DNA of 64,000 nucleotides from Streptomyces pyxinae (GCF_024756275.1 NZ_JANUGQ010000004.1:124001-188000), one strand, 5' to 3'; positions 26,804 through 36,283 are shown, counted from the stretch's first letter. Numbers and translations are program-made. Notes: generated by a model from the sequence alone, not told the origin.

Positions 26804-28246
26804 TCAGTGCGCGGTACCCGTTGTGAAGTAGAAAATGAACACCGCGGAGAGCACCCACATGAGGACGCTCGGCTCCCGCCACTTTCCCTGAGCCGCCTTA
26901 ATGGCGCAGTACGCGATCACACCGGCGCCCACCCCGGTGGTGATCGTGTAGGTGAACGGCATCAGCACCACGGTCAGGAAGACCGGGACCGCCACCGACC
27001 AGTCGGTCCAGTCCACGTGCCGGGCGTTCTGGAGCATCATCGCCCCGATGACCACCAGCGCGGCGGAGGCCACCTGGCCGGGCACCAGCTGGGTGAGCGG
27101 GGTGAAGAAGAGGCAGGCGGCGAAGAACAGCCCGGTGACCGTGGCGGACAGCCCCGTGCGGGCGCCCTCCCCGACCCCGGTGGCGGACTCGATGAAGACC
27201 GTCTGCCCGGAGGCACCGGCCGCGCCGCCGGCCATCCCGCCCGCGCCGTCGATGAAGAGCGCCTTGTTCAGTCCGGGCATCCGGCCCCGGGCGTCGGCGA
27301 GCCGGGCCTCCTGGCCCACCGCGATGATGGTGGCCATCGCGTCGAAGAAGCCGGCCAGCACCAGGGTGAAGACGATCATGCCGACGGTGGAGGCGCCCAG
27401 CTTTCCCCAGCCGCCGAACTCGACGGACCCGAGGAGCGAGAAGTCGGGCATGGAGATCAGTCCGCCGTGCGGCAGCGGCGCCTTGCCGCCCCACTCGGCC
27501 TCGTCGATCAGCCCGGCGGCCGTGGCGGTGACGGAGACGACCGTGCCGATGACGATGCCCAGCAGGATGGCGCCGGGCACCCGGCGCGCCTGGAGCATGA
27601 AGATCAGCAGCAGGGTGACGGCGAAGAGCGCCACCGGCCAGCCGGTCAGCGAGCCGCCGGCGCCGAGGGCGACCGGGCCGCTGCCCCGGCCCTTGCCGAC
27701 GAACCCGGCGTTGACGAAGCCGATCAGCGCGATGAACAGGCCGATGCCCATGGTGATGCCGTGCTTCAGGGCCGGCGGGATGGCGTTCATCACCACTTCG
27801 CGGACGCCGGTGACGACCAGCAGGCAGATCACCGCGCCGTAGACCACGCACATGCCCATCGCCTGCGGCCAGGACATGTGCGGGGCGACCTGGGTGGAGA
27901 GGACCCCGGACACACTGAGGCCGGCCGCCAGGGCGAGCGGGACCTTGCCGATGACGCCCATCGCCAGGGTGGTCACGGCGGCGGCGAGGGCGGTGGCGGT
28001 GACCAGTGCCGGCTGGCTCAGCTTGGCGCCCAGCGCGTCCTGACCGCCCAGCAGCAGCGGATTGAGCAACAGGATGTACGCCATGGACATGAAGGTCGTG
28101 ATGCCGCCGCGCACCTCGCGCGCGACCGTCGACCCCCGGTGGGAGATGTGAAAGTACCGGTCGAGCCAGGACCGCCCGGCGGGAACGCGCGAGCCGGGGC
28201 CCGCGTCCTCGGCGGTGGTCACCGGCTGCACTGACGACTGGGTCAT
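26804..28246 (-). CDS. NCS2-family purine permease (AzgA-like)
   Basis: 480 residues, about twelve to fourteen membrane helices. It matches the AzgA/GhxP (COG2252) branch of NCS2: LDRYFHISHRGSTVAREVRGGITTFMSMAYILLLNP at the N-terminus, AAGLSVSGVLSTQVAP, TLVLAGFFDAMATIIAVGQEA, LFIDGAGGMAGGAAGASGQTVFIESATGVGEGARTGL, and the C-terminal MMLQNARHVDWTDWSVAVPVFLTVVLMPFTYTITTGVGAG. These proton symporters take up adenine, guanine or hypoxanthine. Position beside xanthine dehydrogenase fits purine uptake for catabolism. ATG 28246 is used rather than the slightly longer GTG/ATG options. Confidence 0.93.
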   Translation of the reverse strand: MTQSSVQPVTTAEDAGPGSRVPAGRSWLDRYFHISHRGSTVAREVRGGITTFMSMAYILLLNPLLLGGQDALGAKLSQPALVTATALAAAVTTLAMGVIGKVPLALAAGLSVSGVLSTQVAPHMSWPQAMGMCVVYGAVICLLVVTGVREVVMNAIPPALKHGITMGIGLFIALIGFVNAGFVGKGRGSGPVALGAGGSLTGWPVALFAVTLLLIFMLQARRVPGAILLGIVIGTVVSVTATAAGLIDEAEWGGKAPLPHGGLISMPDFSLLGSVEFGGWGKLGASTVGMIVFTLVLAGFFDAMATIIAVGQEARLADARGRMPGLNKALFIDGAGGMAGGAAGASGQTVFIESATGVGEGARTGLSATVTGLFFAACLFFTPLTQLVPGQVASAALVVIGAMMLQNARHVDWTDWSVAVPVFLTVVLMPFTYTITTGVGAGVIAYCAIKAAQGKWREPSVLMWVLSAVFIFYFTTGTAH

Positions 28247-28577
28247 GATGCCTGCTACTCCCAAGGTTCACAGGGGCACCCGTACGGCCTGCCGGCCGAC
28301 GGGATTTGGGATGGTGTACGGCTGCACGACCCGGGGGACGGCCCGAGACGAACGGGACGGGAGGTGGCGGTTCGGCCGCCTCCCCGTGGGGGTGGGGGGG
28401 GACCGCGAGCGGTGCGGTCACCGGGGCTCCGGGCGGGGCGGGCGTACGGGAGTGTGACGTTCCCGGGTCCGCGCCGCCCGGAGGGCTTGCGTGCCGTGCC
28501 AAAGGGGCCGCCGGACGGCCGGCTGTCGGGCCTGACGGCCGCCGCGCCGGGGGCCGTCGGGCCCGGCCGGCCGGCCG
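28247..28577. other. Spacer between xanthine dehydrogenase and the purine permease
   Basis: 331 bases without a gene. It contains the permease promoter on the left. A 10-base inverted repeat (CTGACGGCCG ... CGGCCGTCAG, 28532-28581) overlaps the xanthine dehydrogenase stop codon and may help end that transcript. Confidence 0.5.
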
Positions 28578-31106
28578 TCAGAGGGTGCCGGTGAGGTGCT
28601 CGGGGCGTACCGGCGTCCGGTTGAGCTCCAGTCCGGTCGCGGCGCGGATCGCCGCGAGGACGGCCGGGGTGGAGGACAGGGTGGGCGCCTCGCCGATGCC
28701 CCGCAGCCCGTACGGGGCGTGGTCGTCGGCGAGTTCGAGCACATCGACCGGGATGGTCGGGGTGTCCAGGATGGTGGGGATCAGATAGTCCGTGAAGGAC
28801 GGGTTGCGCACCTTCGCGGTCTTCGGGTCCACCACGATCTCCTCCATCACCGCGACCCCGAGGCCCTGGGTGGTGCCGCCCTGGATCTGGCCGACGACGG
28901 AGAGCGGATTGAGCGCCTTGCCCACGTCCTGGGCGCAAGCCAGCTCGATGACCTTGACCAGGCCGAGTTCGGTGTCCACCTCCACCACCGCGCGGTGCGC
29001 GGCGAAGGAGTACTGGACATGGCCGTTGCCCTGGCCGGTGCGGAGGTCGAACGCCTCGGTGGGGCGGTGCCGCCATTCGGCCTCGACCTCGACCACCTCG
29101 TCCTCCAGCACCTCCACCAGGTCCCCGAGCACCTCGCCGCCGTCGGTGACCACCTTGCCGCCCTCCAGCAGCAGTTCGGCGGTGGCCCAGGCCGGATGAT
29201 GGCTGCCGAACTTCCGGCGGCCGAGCTCCAGGACCTTCTCGCGTACCAGCTCGCAGGAGTTCTTGACGGCACCTCCGGTGACATAGGTCTGGCGGGAGGC
29301 GGAGGTGGAACCGGCCGAGCCGACCCGGGTGTCGGCCGGGTGGATGGTGACCTGGGCGACGCCCAGTTCGGTGCGGGCGATCTGGGCGTGCACGGTGACC
29401 CCGCCCTGGCCGACCTCGGCCATCGCGGTGTGCACGGTGGCGACGGGATGGCCGTTGATCACCTCCATCCGCACCCGGGCGGTGGAGTAGTCGTCGAACC
29501 CCTCGGAGAAACCGACGTTCTTGATGCCGACCGCGTATCCGACGCCGCGGACGACGCCCTCGCCGTGGGTGGTGTTGGAGAGGCCGCCGGGCAGCGCGCG
29601 GACGTCGGCGCCCTCGGTGGTCTCCCACTGGCGCTCGGGCGGCAGCGGCCGGGCCTTGACCCGGCGCAGCAGCTCGGCGACGGGCGCGGGTGAGTCGACC
29701 GGCTGCCCGGTCGGCAGGAGGGTGCCCTGCTCCATGGCGTTGAGCTGCCGGAACTCCACCGGGTCCATGCCGAGTTCGGCGGCCAGCCTGTCCATCTGGG
29801 CCTCGTAGGCGAAGCACGCCTGGACGGCGCCGAAGCCGCGCATGGCCCCGCAGGGCGGGTTGTTGGTGTAGAGGGCGACGGCCTCGATGTCCACGTCGTC
29901 CACCTTGTACGGGCCCACCGCGAGCGAGGAGGCGTTGCCGACCACCGCCGGGGAGGCGGAGGCGTAGGCGCCGCCGTCCAGCACGATCCGGCACCTGAGG
30001 TGGGTGAGCCGGCCGTCCCGGGTGGCGCCGTGCTCGTACCGGAGCCGGGCGGGGTGCCGGTGGACATGGCCGAAGAAGGACTCGAACCGGTTGTAGACGA
30101 TCTTGACCGGCTTTCCGGTGCGGAGGGCCAGCAGACAGGCGTGGATCTGCATGGACAGGTCCTCGCGTCCGCCGAAGGCCCCGCCGACCCCGGCGAGCGT
30201 CATCCGGACCTTCTCCTCGGGCAGCCCGAGCACCGGGGCGATCTGGCGCAGGTCGGAGTGGAGCCACTGGGTGGCCACATAGAGGTCGACACCGCCGTCC
30301 TCGGCGGGCACCGCGAGCCCGGACTCGGGCCCCAGGAACGCCTGGTCCTGCATGCCGAAGACGTACTCGCCGGTGACGATCACATCGGCGCGCCCGGCGG
30401 CGGCCGTCGCGTCGCCCCGGACGATCGGCTGGCGGTGCACGATGTTCGGGTGCGGTACGTGCCCGGCGTGGTGGTCGTCGCGCCCGGGGTGGAGCAGCGG
30501 AGCGCCGGGTGCGGTGGCGGACGCCTCGTCGGTGACGACGGGCAGCTCCCGGTACTCCACCCTGATCTTGGCGGCGGCCCGGCGGGCGGTCTCCGGGTGG
30601 TCGGCGGCGACCAGGGCGACCGGCTCGCCGTGGTGGCGGACCCTGCCGTGGGCGAGGACCGGGGTGTCCTGGATCTCCAGGCCGTAGTTCTTCACCTCGG
30701 TGGGCAGATCGTCGTAGGTGAGCACGGCGTACACCCCGGGCTGGGCGAGCGCCTCCGAGGTGTCCAGGGAGACGATCTCCGCGTGGGCCACGGTGGAGCG
30801 CAGGATCTGGCCCCAGAGCATGTCCTCGTGCCACATGTCGGAGGAGTACGCGAACTCGCCGGTGACCTTCAGGGTGCCGTCCGGGCGCAGGGTGGACTCG
30901 CCGATGCCGCCCCGGGTCCGCGAACCCTGCGTCATCCTGGTCGGCGTGCCGACGGGGGCGGCGGTCCGGGCGCCCCCGAGGGCGGTCCGCGTACCGGCCC
31001 GGGCGTCTCCGGGGGCGGCTCCGGCGGCGGTCGCGGCGGCCCCGGCGTCCCCCGAATACGCAGGGCCGGGTGCGGCGGTGGCGGGGGAGGTGGTGGGCTC
31101 CGTCAT
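28578..31106 (-). CDS. Xanthine dehydrogenase molybdopterin-binding subunit
   Basis: 842-residue large subunit. After a 55-residue Ala/Gly/Thr-rich tail the family begins at GGIGESTLRPDGTLKVTGEFAYSSDM. Motifs: AGVGGAFGGREDLSMQIHACLLAL (Mo-pterin), NNPPCGAMRGFGAVQACFAYE, VGIKNVGFSEGFDDYSTA, AEVGQGGVTVHAQIA, and the catalytic glutamate in PYGLRGIGEAPTLSSTPAVLAAI. Length and motifs match actinobacterial XdhB/PucD-type xanthine dehydrogenases. Start ATG 31106 overlaps the 2Fe-2S gene stop (ATGA). Function: hypoxanthine and xanthine to uric acid. Confidence 0.92.
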   Translation of the reverse strand: MTEPTTSPATAAPGPAYSGDAGAAATAAGAAPGDARAGTRTALGGARTAAPVGTPTRMTQGSRTRGGIGESTLRPDGTLKVTGEFAYSSDMWHEDMLWGQILRSTVAHAEIVSLDTSEALAQPGVYAVLTYDDLPTEVKNYGLEIQDTPVLAHGRVRHHGEPVALVAADHPETARRAAAKIRVEYRELPVVTDEASATAPGAPLLHPGRDDHHAGHVPHPNIVHRQPIVRGDATAAAGRADVIVTGEYVFGMQDQAFLGPESGLAVPAEDGGVDLYVATQWLHSDLRQIAPVLGLPEEKVRMTLAGVGGAFGGREDLSMQIHACLLALRTGKPVKIVYNRFESFFGHVHRHPARLRYEHGATRDGRLTHLRCRIVLDGGAYASASPAVVGNASSLAVGPYKVDDVDIEAVALYTNNPPCGAMRGFGAVQACFAYEAQMDRLAAELGMDPVEFRQLNAMEQGTLLPTGQPVDSPAPVAELLRRVKARPLPPERQWETTEGADVRALPGGLSNTTHGEGVVRGVGYAVGIKNVGFSEGFDDYSTARVRMEVINGHPVATVHTAMAEVGQGGVTVHAQIARTELGVAQVTIHPADTRVGSAGSTSASRQTYVTGGAVKNSCELVREKVLELGRRKFGSHHPAWATAELLLEGGKVVTDGGEVLGDLVEVLEDEVVEVEAEWRHRPTEAFDLRTGQGNGHVQYSFAAHRAVVEVDTELGLVKVIELACAQDVGKALNPLSVVGQIQGGTTQGLGVAVMEEIVVDPKTAKVRNPSFTDYLIPTILDTPTIPVDVLELADDHAPYGLRGIGEAPTLSSTPAVLAAIRAATGLELNRTPVRPEHLTGTL

Positions 31107-31729
31107 GGTCGCGCTCCTCCGCTCTGCGGCTCGCGGGGTTCCTGGCGGGCGGCCGCGAGCCGGACGGCGTCCAGGATCTTCTCGTAGCCGGTGCAGCGGC
31201 AGAGGTTGCCGGAGAGCGCCTCGCGGATGTCCTCGTCGGACGGCGAGGGGTTGCGCTCCAGCATCTCGTCGGCGGCGACCAGCAGCCCGGGGGTGCAGAA
31301 GCCGCACTGGACGGCCCCGGCGTCGATGAACGCCTGCTGGATCGGGGCCAGCGCGGCGGCATCGCCGGTACGGGAGCCGGTCCCCCGGGCGGTCCAGCCG
31401 CGGGCGTCCTGGAGGGACAGACCGGCCGGGCCGGATCCGGCACCGGCACCGGGGGTGTGGCCGGACCGGTCGCCGCGGCGGCGGGCGTGGTCGGCCAGGC
31501 CCTCGACGGTGACGACCTCCCGGCCCTCCGCCTGGCCGGCGGCGACCAGACAGGAGCAGACCGGCACCCCGTCCAGCCGGACCGTGCAGGAGCCGCACTC
31601 GCCCTGCTCACAGGCGTTCTTGGAGCCGGGCAGCCCCATCCGCTCGCGCAGGACGTAGAGGAGGGACTCGCCCTCCCAGACGTCGTCGGCCTCCTGGCGG
31701 CGACCGTTGACCGTGAATGTGACGCGCAT
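31103..31729 (-). CDS. Xanthine dehydrogenase 2Fe-2S subunit
   Basis: 208 residues. N-terminal ferredoxin-like cluster ACEQGECGSCTVRLDGVPVCSC and C-terminal cluster QCGFCTPGLLVAADEML ... LSGNLCRCTGYEKILDAV, the classic XdhA/CoxS pattern. Between the two domains a Gly/Thr/Arg-rich insertion of about 45 residues (after VEGLADHARR) is longer than in most homologues. It passes electrons from the Mo centre to FAD. Middle gene of the FAD, 2Fe-2S, Mo order; ATG overlaps on the downstream side. Confidence 0.94.
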   Translation of the reverse strand: MRVTFTVNGRRQEADDVWEGESLLYVLRERMGLPGSKNACEQGECGSCTVRLDGVPVCSCLVAAGQAEGREVVTVEGLADHARRRGDRSGHTPGAGAGSGPAGLSLQDARGWTARGTGSRTGDAAALAPIQQAFIDAGAVQCGFCTPGLLVAADEMLERNPSPSDEDIREALSGNLCRCTGYEKILDAVRLAAARQEPREPQSGGARP

Positions 31730-31731
31730 GG

Positions 31732-32622
31732 CTACGCGGCTCCTTCCAGGGGACGGCCGGTGGCGCGGTACTGCTCCCAGGCCCAGCCGAGGGTGCGGCG
31801 GGCCATGACGCCGACGGCGTGGCGGCGGTACCGGGCGGTGCCCCGGACGTCGTCGATGGGGTTGCAGGCGCCGGCGGCGAGCTGGGCGAACTGCCGGGCG
31901 AGGGCGGGCGGGAGGGCCCGGCCGCTCTCCCAGAAGCCGCCCTCCTCAAGCGCCGCGCCGAGGAACAGCTCGGCATCCCCGGCCCGTACCGGGGTGGGCG
32001 CGGCGGAACCGATGCCGGTGCGCACGGTCCGGGTGTCCGGGTGCAGCGCGAGCCCGAAGGCGCAGACGGCGATCACCATGGCGTTGCGGGTGCCGACCTT
32101 GGAGTACTGCTGGGGTCCGGTCGCCTTCTTGATGTGCACGGCGCGGATCAGCTCGTCGGGGGCGAGCGCGTTGCGCTTGACACCGGTGTAGAACGCGTCG
32201 ATCGGGATGCGGCGGGAGCCGCGTACCGACTCCGCCTCCACCTCGGCGCCCGCGGCGAGCAGGGCGGGGTGGGCGTCGCCGGCCGGGGAGGCGGTGCCCA
32301 GGTTGCCGCCGACCCCACCCCGGTTGCGGATCTGCGGGGAGGCGACGGTGTGCGAGGCGAGCGCGAGCCCGGGGAGCTCGGTCCGCAGTCGTTCCATGAT
32401 CCTGCTGTACGGGACCGAGGCCCCCAGCCGGACGGTGTCCGCGCCCACCTCCCACTCGGTGAGCGGCTCGACGCGGTTCAGGTCCAGCAGGTACTCGGGT
32501 CGCCGGTGGTCGAAGTTGATCTCGACCATGATGTCGGTGCCCCCCGCGATGGGGACGGCCGAGGGATGCTCGGCCTTCGCGGCGAGCGCCTCCTCCCAGG
32601 TGGCCGGGCGAAGGAAGTCCAT
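31732..32622 (-). CDS. Xanthine dehydrogenase FAD subunit
   Basis: 296 residues: DFLRPATWEEALAAKAEHP, AGGTDIMVEINFDHRRPEYLLDL, the FAD loop RNRGGVGGNLGTASPAGDAHPALLAAGA, and GIGSAAPTPVRAGDAE in the C-terminal CODH-like domain. It lacks the 4Fe-4S insertion of the PaoB-type paralogue at 22597-23592, so the two Mo-hydroxylase sets in this window are clearly of different classes. ATG 32622 starts the operon; the three subunit genes follow with 2-base spacing and a 4-base overlap. The divergent pucR gene lies upstream. Confidence 0.93.
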   Translation of the reverse strand: MDFLRPATWEEALAAKAEHPSAVPIAGGTDIMVEINFDHRRPEYLLDLNRVEPLTEWEVGADTVRLGASVPYSRIMERLRTELPGLALASHTVASPQIRNRGGVGGNLGTASPAGDAHPALLAAGAEVEAESVRGSRRIPIDAFYTGVKRNALAPDELIRAVHIKKATGPQQYSKVGTRNAMVIAVCAFGLALHPDTRTVRTGIGSAAPTPVRAGDAELFLGAALEEGGFWESGRALPPALARQFAQLAAGACNPIDDVRGTARYRRHAVGVMARRTLGWAWEQYRATGRPLEGAA

Positions 32623-33298
32623 GTGCGGCTCTCTTCCACGTGTTCCGGTGCCGCGTCGTCCGGCAGTGGTTCCGGCGGCCGGTCCGGCGGAGGCGGGTGG
32701 TGGTCCGGCGGGGGCCGACGGCTGTCGGCGCGGGGTGCGCGCCGGCCGCCGTGCTCGTCGTTCCATCCGGGGTCCCGGTTCCGCCGGCTCCCCCGGGATG
32801 TGCGGGACGGCCGGTCCGGTGTTCCGCCGGTGGGCGGGCGGGACCGGGCCGCCCCGGAGGGACCGGTGCGACCGAAATACTGTTCGGACGATGCGCTTGT
32901 CTACGCCGGGGCACGGGGTACGGCCGGCCCATGTCGTCGGCTGTTGCCGGCTGGCTTCTGCCGGCTGACGTCCGTCGGCCGTTGTCCGCCAGCCGCTGTC
33001 TGTCAGCTGTTGCCGGCTGTCGTCAGTGGTCGACGGCCGCCGGCGGCTTCGTTCATGTCCTGTTCACGCGCTGTGACTCAGTAGACCGAGCGGCGTGCCC
33101 TCGGGTGCAGTCACGGATCCCATGAAGGAGTTGGCTGGCCCGGCCGCTAGACTTGTAGATTCGAACGAACGGCGAGGAGTTGTCATCTCTTCGTTTCTTC
33201 CCGGAAACCGTGGCCCCGGCCGAGCCGTGTCCGGGACCGACGGGAGAACATCCAGAACACCCGTGACCACCCCACGAGAGAGATCGGCGGCGAACGAG
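32623..33298. other. Divergent regulatory region between xanthine dehydrogenase and pucR
   Basis: 676 bases with no convincing gene. The middle, 32930-33050, consists of degenerate copies of TGTTGCCGGCTG and GTCGTCAGT. The most promoter-like part is the AT-richer segment 33145-33190 (GACTTGTAGATTCGAACG), followed by GAGGAG. I could not pick out a firm PucR operator. Confidence 0.5.
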
Positions 33299-35209
33299 AT
33301 GCGGCTGCGCGCACTGCTGGAGACCGACGCGCTGGGCCTGCGGCTGCTCGGCGGCGAGGAGGAGCTCGACCGCACCGTGCGCGGCGTGATGACCACCGAC
33401 CTGCGCGACCCCAGCCGCTATCTGTCCGGCGGCGAGCTGGTGCTCACCGGGCTCGCCTGGCGGCGGGACGCGGCCGACTGCGAGCCGTTCGTGCGCATCC
33501 TGGCCGCCGCCGGGGTCGCCGGACTGGCCGCCGGCGAGGCGGAGCTGGGGGCGGTTCCGGAGGATCTGGTCGAGGCATGCGCCCGCCACCGGCTGCCGCT
33601 CTTCGCCGTCCATGAGTCCGTCGCCTTCGCGACGATCACCGAGCACGTGGTCCGCCAGGTGTCCGGGGAGCGCGCCGGGGACCTGGCCGCCGTGGTGGAC
33701 CGGCACCGGCGGCTGATGACCTCCGGCCCGGCCGGCGGCGGCCCCGAGGTCGTCCTCGATCTGCTCGGCTCCGACCTGGACCTCCGGGCCTGGGTGCTCT
33801 CCCCCACCGGCCGCCGGATCGCGGGTGCCGACCGCGCCCTGCCGGACGGGGCCGGTGCCGTACTGGCCGGGGAGCACCTCGCCGCGACCCGCTCCGGGCG
33901 GCGCGGCCCGCACCGGGCGACGGTGGGCTCGACCACGTACTCGCTCTTCCCGATCCGGAACACCGGGCGCGGCGGCGCGCCCGCCGTGCGGGAGCCCCGG
34001 GAGACGCTGCTCTCCGACTGGCTGCTGGCCGTCGAGGCGGACGCCGGCGACTGGCCCGCCGCCCGGCTGGACCTGCTCCAGGGGGTCACCCAGCTGATCG
34101 CCGTCGAGCGGGACCGGCGGGAGGCCGCCCGCGCGGTACGGCGCCGGCTGGCCCAGGAGGTGCTGGAGCTGGTCCAGGCGGGTGCCGCGCCCGCCGAGGT
34201 GGCGGCCCGGCTGCGAGTGGCCGCGCCGGTGCTGCTCCCGGGCCTTGGCACCGCCCCGCACTGGCAGGTGGTGGTGGCCCGGGTGGAGTGGGGCGGCGGC
34301 CGGACCGCCGAGGCGGGTGACACCCCGGGTACGGGTGCCCCGGGCACGGCGGGGACGGCGAACCCGACAGGAACGGCGGGGACGACGGGGACGGCGGGGA
34401 CGACGGGGACGGCGGGGACGGCGCCCGACACCGGGGCGATGGCCCAGGCGCTGCTGGAGGAGATCCTCGTCGACCCGGCCGCGACCGGACCGGACCCGGC
34501 CGACCGGATCGCCGTCGCCCACTTCGGCGGTGAGGCCGTCGCGCTGGTGCCGCTGCCCGCCGGGCCGGACCGCGCCGGCTCGGGCGCGGCCGGAAGCACC
34601 GCCGCCGCGCCGGGTCACTCGTCCGGGGACGGCCCGGGCGGCGTGGCCACGGGCGGTGACGCCCCCGACGGGGCCGAGCGGGCGGACGGTACGGACGGTA
34701 CGGACGGTTCGCGGGGGCTGCACGCCGACACCCTGCTGGCCGCCGTACGGGCGCCGCTCTCGGCCGGGCTCGACGGCGACGGGCGGCTCACTCTGGGCGT
34801 CAGCGCCGCCGTGCACTCCGCCGAGGGGCTGCGCGGCGCCCTGGAGGAGGCCCGGCACGCCCGGCGGGTCGCCGCCGCCCGGCCGGGGCGGGTCTGCGCC
34901 GCCGGCCACCACGAGCTGGCCTCGCACGTCCTGCTGCTGCCGTTCGTCCCGGACGACGTACGCCGCGCCTTCACCGCCCGGCTGCTGGACCCGCTGCGCG
35001 ACTACGACCGGCGGCACCGGGCGGAGCTGATCCCGACGCTGGAGGCGTTCCTCGACTCCGACGGCTCCTGGACCCGCTGCGCCTCGCGGCTCCATCTGCA
35101 CGTCAACACCCTGCGGTACCGGGTGGGACGGATCGAGCAGCTGACCGGACGGGACCTGTCCCGGCTGGAGGACAAGCTGGACTTCTTCCTCGCGCTGCGC
35201 ATGTCCTGA
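33299..35209 (+). CDS. pucR: PucR-family regulator of purine catabolism
   Basis: About 636-residue transcriptional regulator. The N-terminal PucR domain shows MRLRALLETDALGLRLLGGEEELDRTVRGVMTTDL, YLSGGELVLTGLAW and PLFAVHESVAFATITEHVV. The centre is a GAF/GGDEF-like region. The C-terminal PucR-type helix-turn-helix shows LIPTLEAFLDSDGSWTRCASRLHLHVNTLRYRVGRIEQLTGRDLS. An insertion of about 30 residues of Gly/Thr repeats (34346-34422) and a second Asp/Gly/Thr run split the central domain. It faces the xanthine dehydrogenase operon across a long intergenic region, the usual arrangement. An in-frame GTG at 33263 is an alternative start. Confidence 0.92.
   Translation: MRLRALLETDALGLRLLGGEEELDRTVRGVMTTDLRDPSRYLSGGELVLTGLAWRRDAADCEPFVRILAAAGVAGLAAGEAELGAVPEDLVEACARHRLPLFAVHESVAFATITEHVVRQVSGERAGDLAAVVDRHRRLMTSGPAGGGPEVVLDLLGSDLDLRAWVLSPTGRRIAGADRALPDGAGAVLAGEHLAATRSGRRGPHRATVGSTTYSLFPIRNTGRGGAPAVREPRETLLSDWLLAVEADAGDWPAARLDLLQGVTQLIAVERDRREAARAVRRRLAQEVLELVQAGAAPAEVAARLRVAAPVLLPGLGTAPHWQVVVARVEWGGGRTAEAGDTPGTGAPGTAGTANPTGTAGTTGTAGTTGTAGTAPDTGAMAQALLEEILVDPAATGPDPADRIAVAHFGGEAVALVPLPAGPDRAGSGAAGSTAAAPGHSSGDGPGGVATGGDAPDGAERADGTDGTDGSRGLHADTLLAAVRAPLSAGLDGDGRLTLGVSAAVHSAEGLRGALEEARHARRVAAARPGRVCAAGHHELASHVLLLPFVPDDVRRAFTARLLDPLRDYDRRHRAELIPTLEAFLDSDGSWTRCASRLHLHVNTLRYRVGRIEQLTGRDLSRLEDKLDFFLALRMS
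34346..34422 (+). repeat. 18-base tandem repeat inside pucR
   Basis: Near-exact copies of ACGGCGGGGACGACGGGG encode a Gly-Thr-Ala-Gly-Thr-Thr run in the linker of the regulator. The unit is a multiple of three, so copy-number change would lengthen or shorten the linker without frameshift. Confidence 0.75.
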
Positions 35210-35419
35210 CGCCCCGGCTCGGGCGCCCCGCCGGGCCCGGACGGCCCGCCACCACCGGCGCCACCGACTGTCACGGTCCGCCGGCGGCGCCGTCCCCGGG
35301 AGCCGGGAGAATTCCCCGGGGCCGGGAGAACCGCCCGTCTCTCTCCCCCTGCCCCCGGGCCGAGAACACCGAAGAGCCCCCGAGGGCCGACAGAACCGAC
35401 AGAGCAGGAGCCACCCATC

Positions 35420-36283
35420 GTGTCCGGACCGGCCGACCCCCCGAAAACCGACGGCACCACCCGGCCGCCGGCCGGAGCACTGCGCGGCGACTGCGCCGAC
35501 TGCTTCGGACTCTGCTGCGCCGCCCTGCCCTTCGCCAGGTCGGCGGAGTTCGCCGCCGACAAGCCGGCCGGCCGCGCCTGCGGCAATCTGCGGACCGACT
35601 TCCGGTGCGGCATCCACTCCCGGCTGCGCGAGAGCGGCTGGACCGGCTGCACCGTCTACGACTGCTTCGGCGCCGGGCAGAAGGTGTCCCAGGTCACCTT
35701 CGGCGGCCGGGACTGGCGGGCCCATCCGGAGACGGCTCCGCTGATGTTCGCCGTCTTCCCCGTGATGCGCCAGCTCCATGAGCTGCTCGTCCATCTCACC
35801 GAGGTGCTGGCGCTGAAGCCCGCCCGCTCGCTGCACGGCGAGGCCCGCCGGCTCCGCGACGAGACGGAACGGCTCACCGCGCTCGCCCCCGGGGAACTGG
35901 CCCGGCTCGATGTGGGGCCGCACCGGGGCGAGGTCGGCGCGCTGCTGCTGCGCGCCGGCGAGCTGGCCCGCGCCGGGACGCCCGGCCGGAAGAAGAACCG
36001 GCGGGGCGCGGACCTGATGGGCGCCCGGCTGAAGGGCGCCGATCTGCACGGGGCCGGGCTGCGCGGGGCGTATCTCATCGCGGCCGACCTGCGCGGCGCG
36101 GATCTGCGCCGGGCCGATCTGCTCGGCGCGGACCTGCGGGACGCCCGGCTCGGCGGGGCCGACCTGACCGGTGCGTTGTTCGTCACGCAGCCGCAGCTGA
36201 ACGCGGCCCGGGGCGACGCCCGTACCAGGCTGCCGGAGGGACTGGCCCGCCCGGCGCACTGGACCCCGGCGGCGGGCGACTGA
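35420..36283 (+). CDS. Pentapeptide-repeat protein with Cys-rich N-terminal domain
   Basis: 287 residues. Residues 20-80 hold eight cysteines (GDCADCFGLCCAALPF, RACGNLRTDFRCGIH, GWTGCTVYDCFG) suggesting an Fe-S or zinc site, in a pattern I have seen annotated only as uncharacterised. A helical middle follows, then about twelve pentapeptide repeats (GADLMGARLKGADLHGAGLR and on to GADLTGALF) forming a right-handed quadrilateral beta-helix. The whole architecture is common in Streptomyces but its function is unknown; a DNA-gyrase-protecting role as in MfpA/Qnr is not supported by the Cys domain. GTG 35420 has AGGAG nine bases upstream. Confidence 0.85.
   Translation: MSGPADPPKTDGTTRPPAGALRGDCADCFGLCCAALPFARSAEFAADKPAGRACGNLRTDFRCGIHSRLRESGWTGCTVYDCFGAGQKVSQVTFGGRDWRAHPETAPLMFAVFPVMRQLHELLVHLTEVLALKPARSLHGEARRLRDETERLTALAPGELARLDVGPHRGEVGALLLRAGELARAGTPGRKKNRRGADLMGARLKGADLHGAGLRGAYLIAADLRGADLRRADLLGADLRDARLGGADLTGALFVTQPQLNAARGDARTRLPEGLARPAHWTPAAGD

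Noticed and set aside
28255..31611. A 1118-residue minus-strand frame over the xanthine dehydrogenase gene
   Set aside because: Arg/Pro/Gly-rich out-of-frame shadow; the other frame has all Mo-hydroxylase motifs.
35420..36283. Pentapeptide-repeat protein as a quinolone-resistance (Qnr/MfpA) protein
   Set aside because: The beta-helix is short and C-terminal, and the N-terminal eight-Cys domain is foreign to that family.
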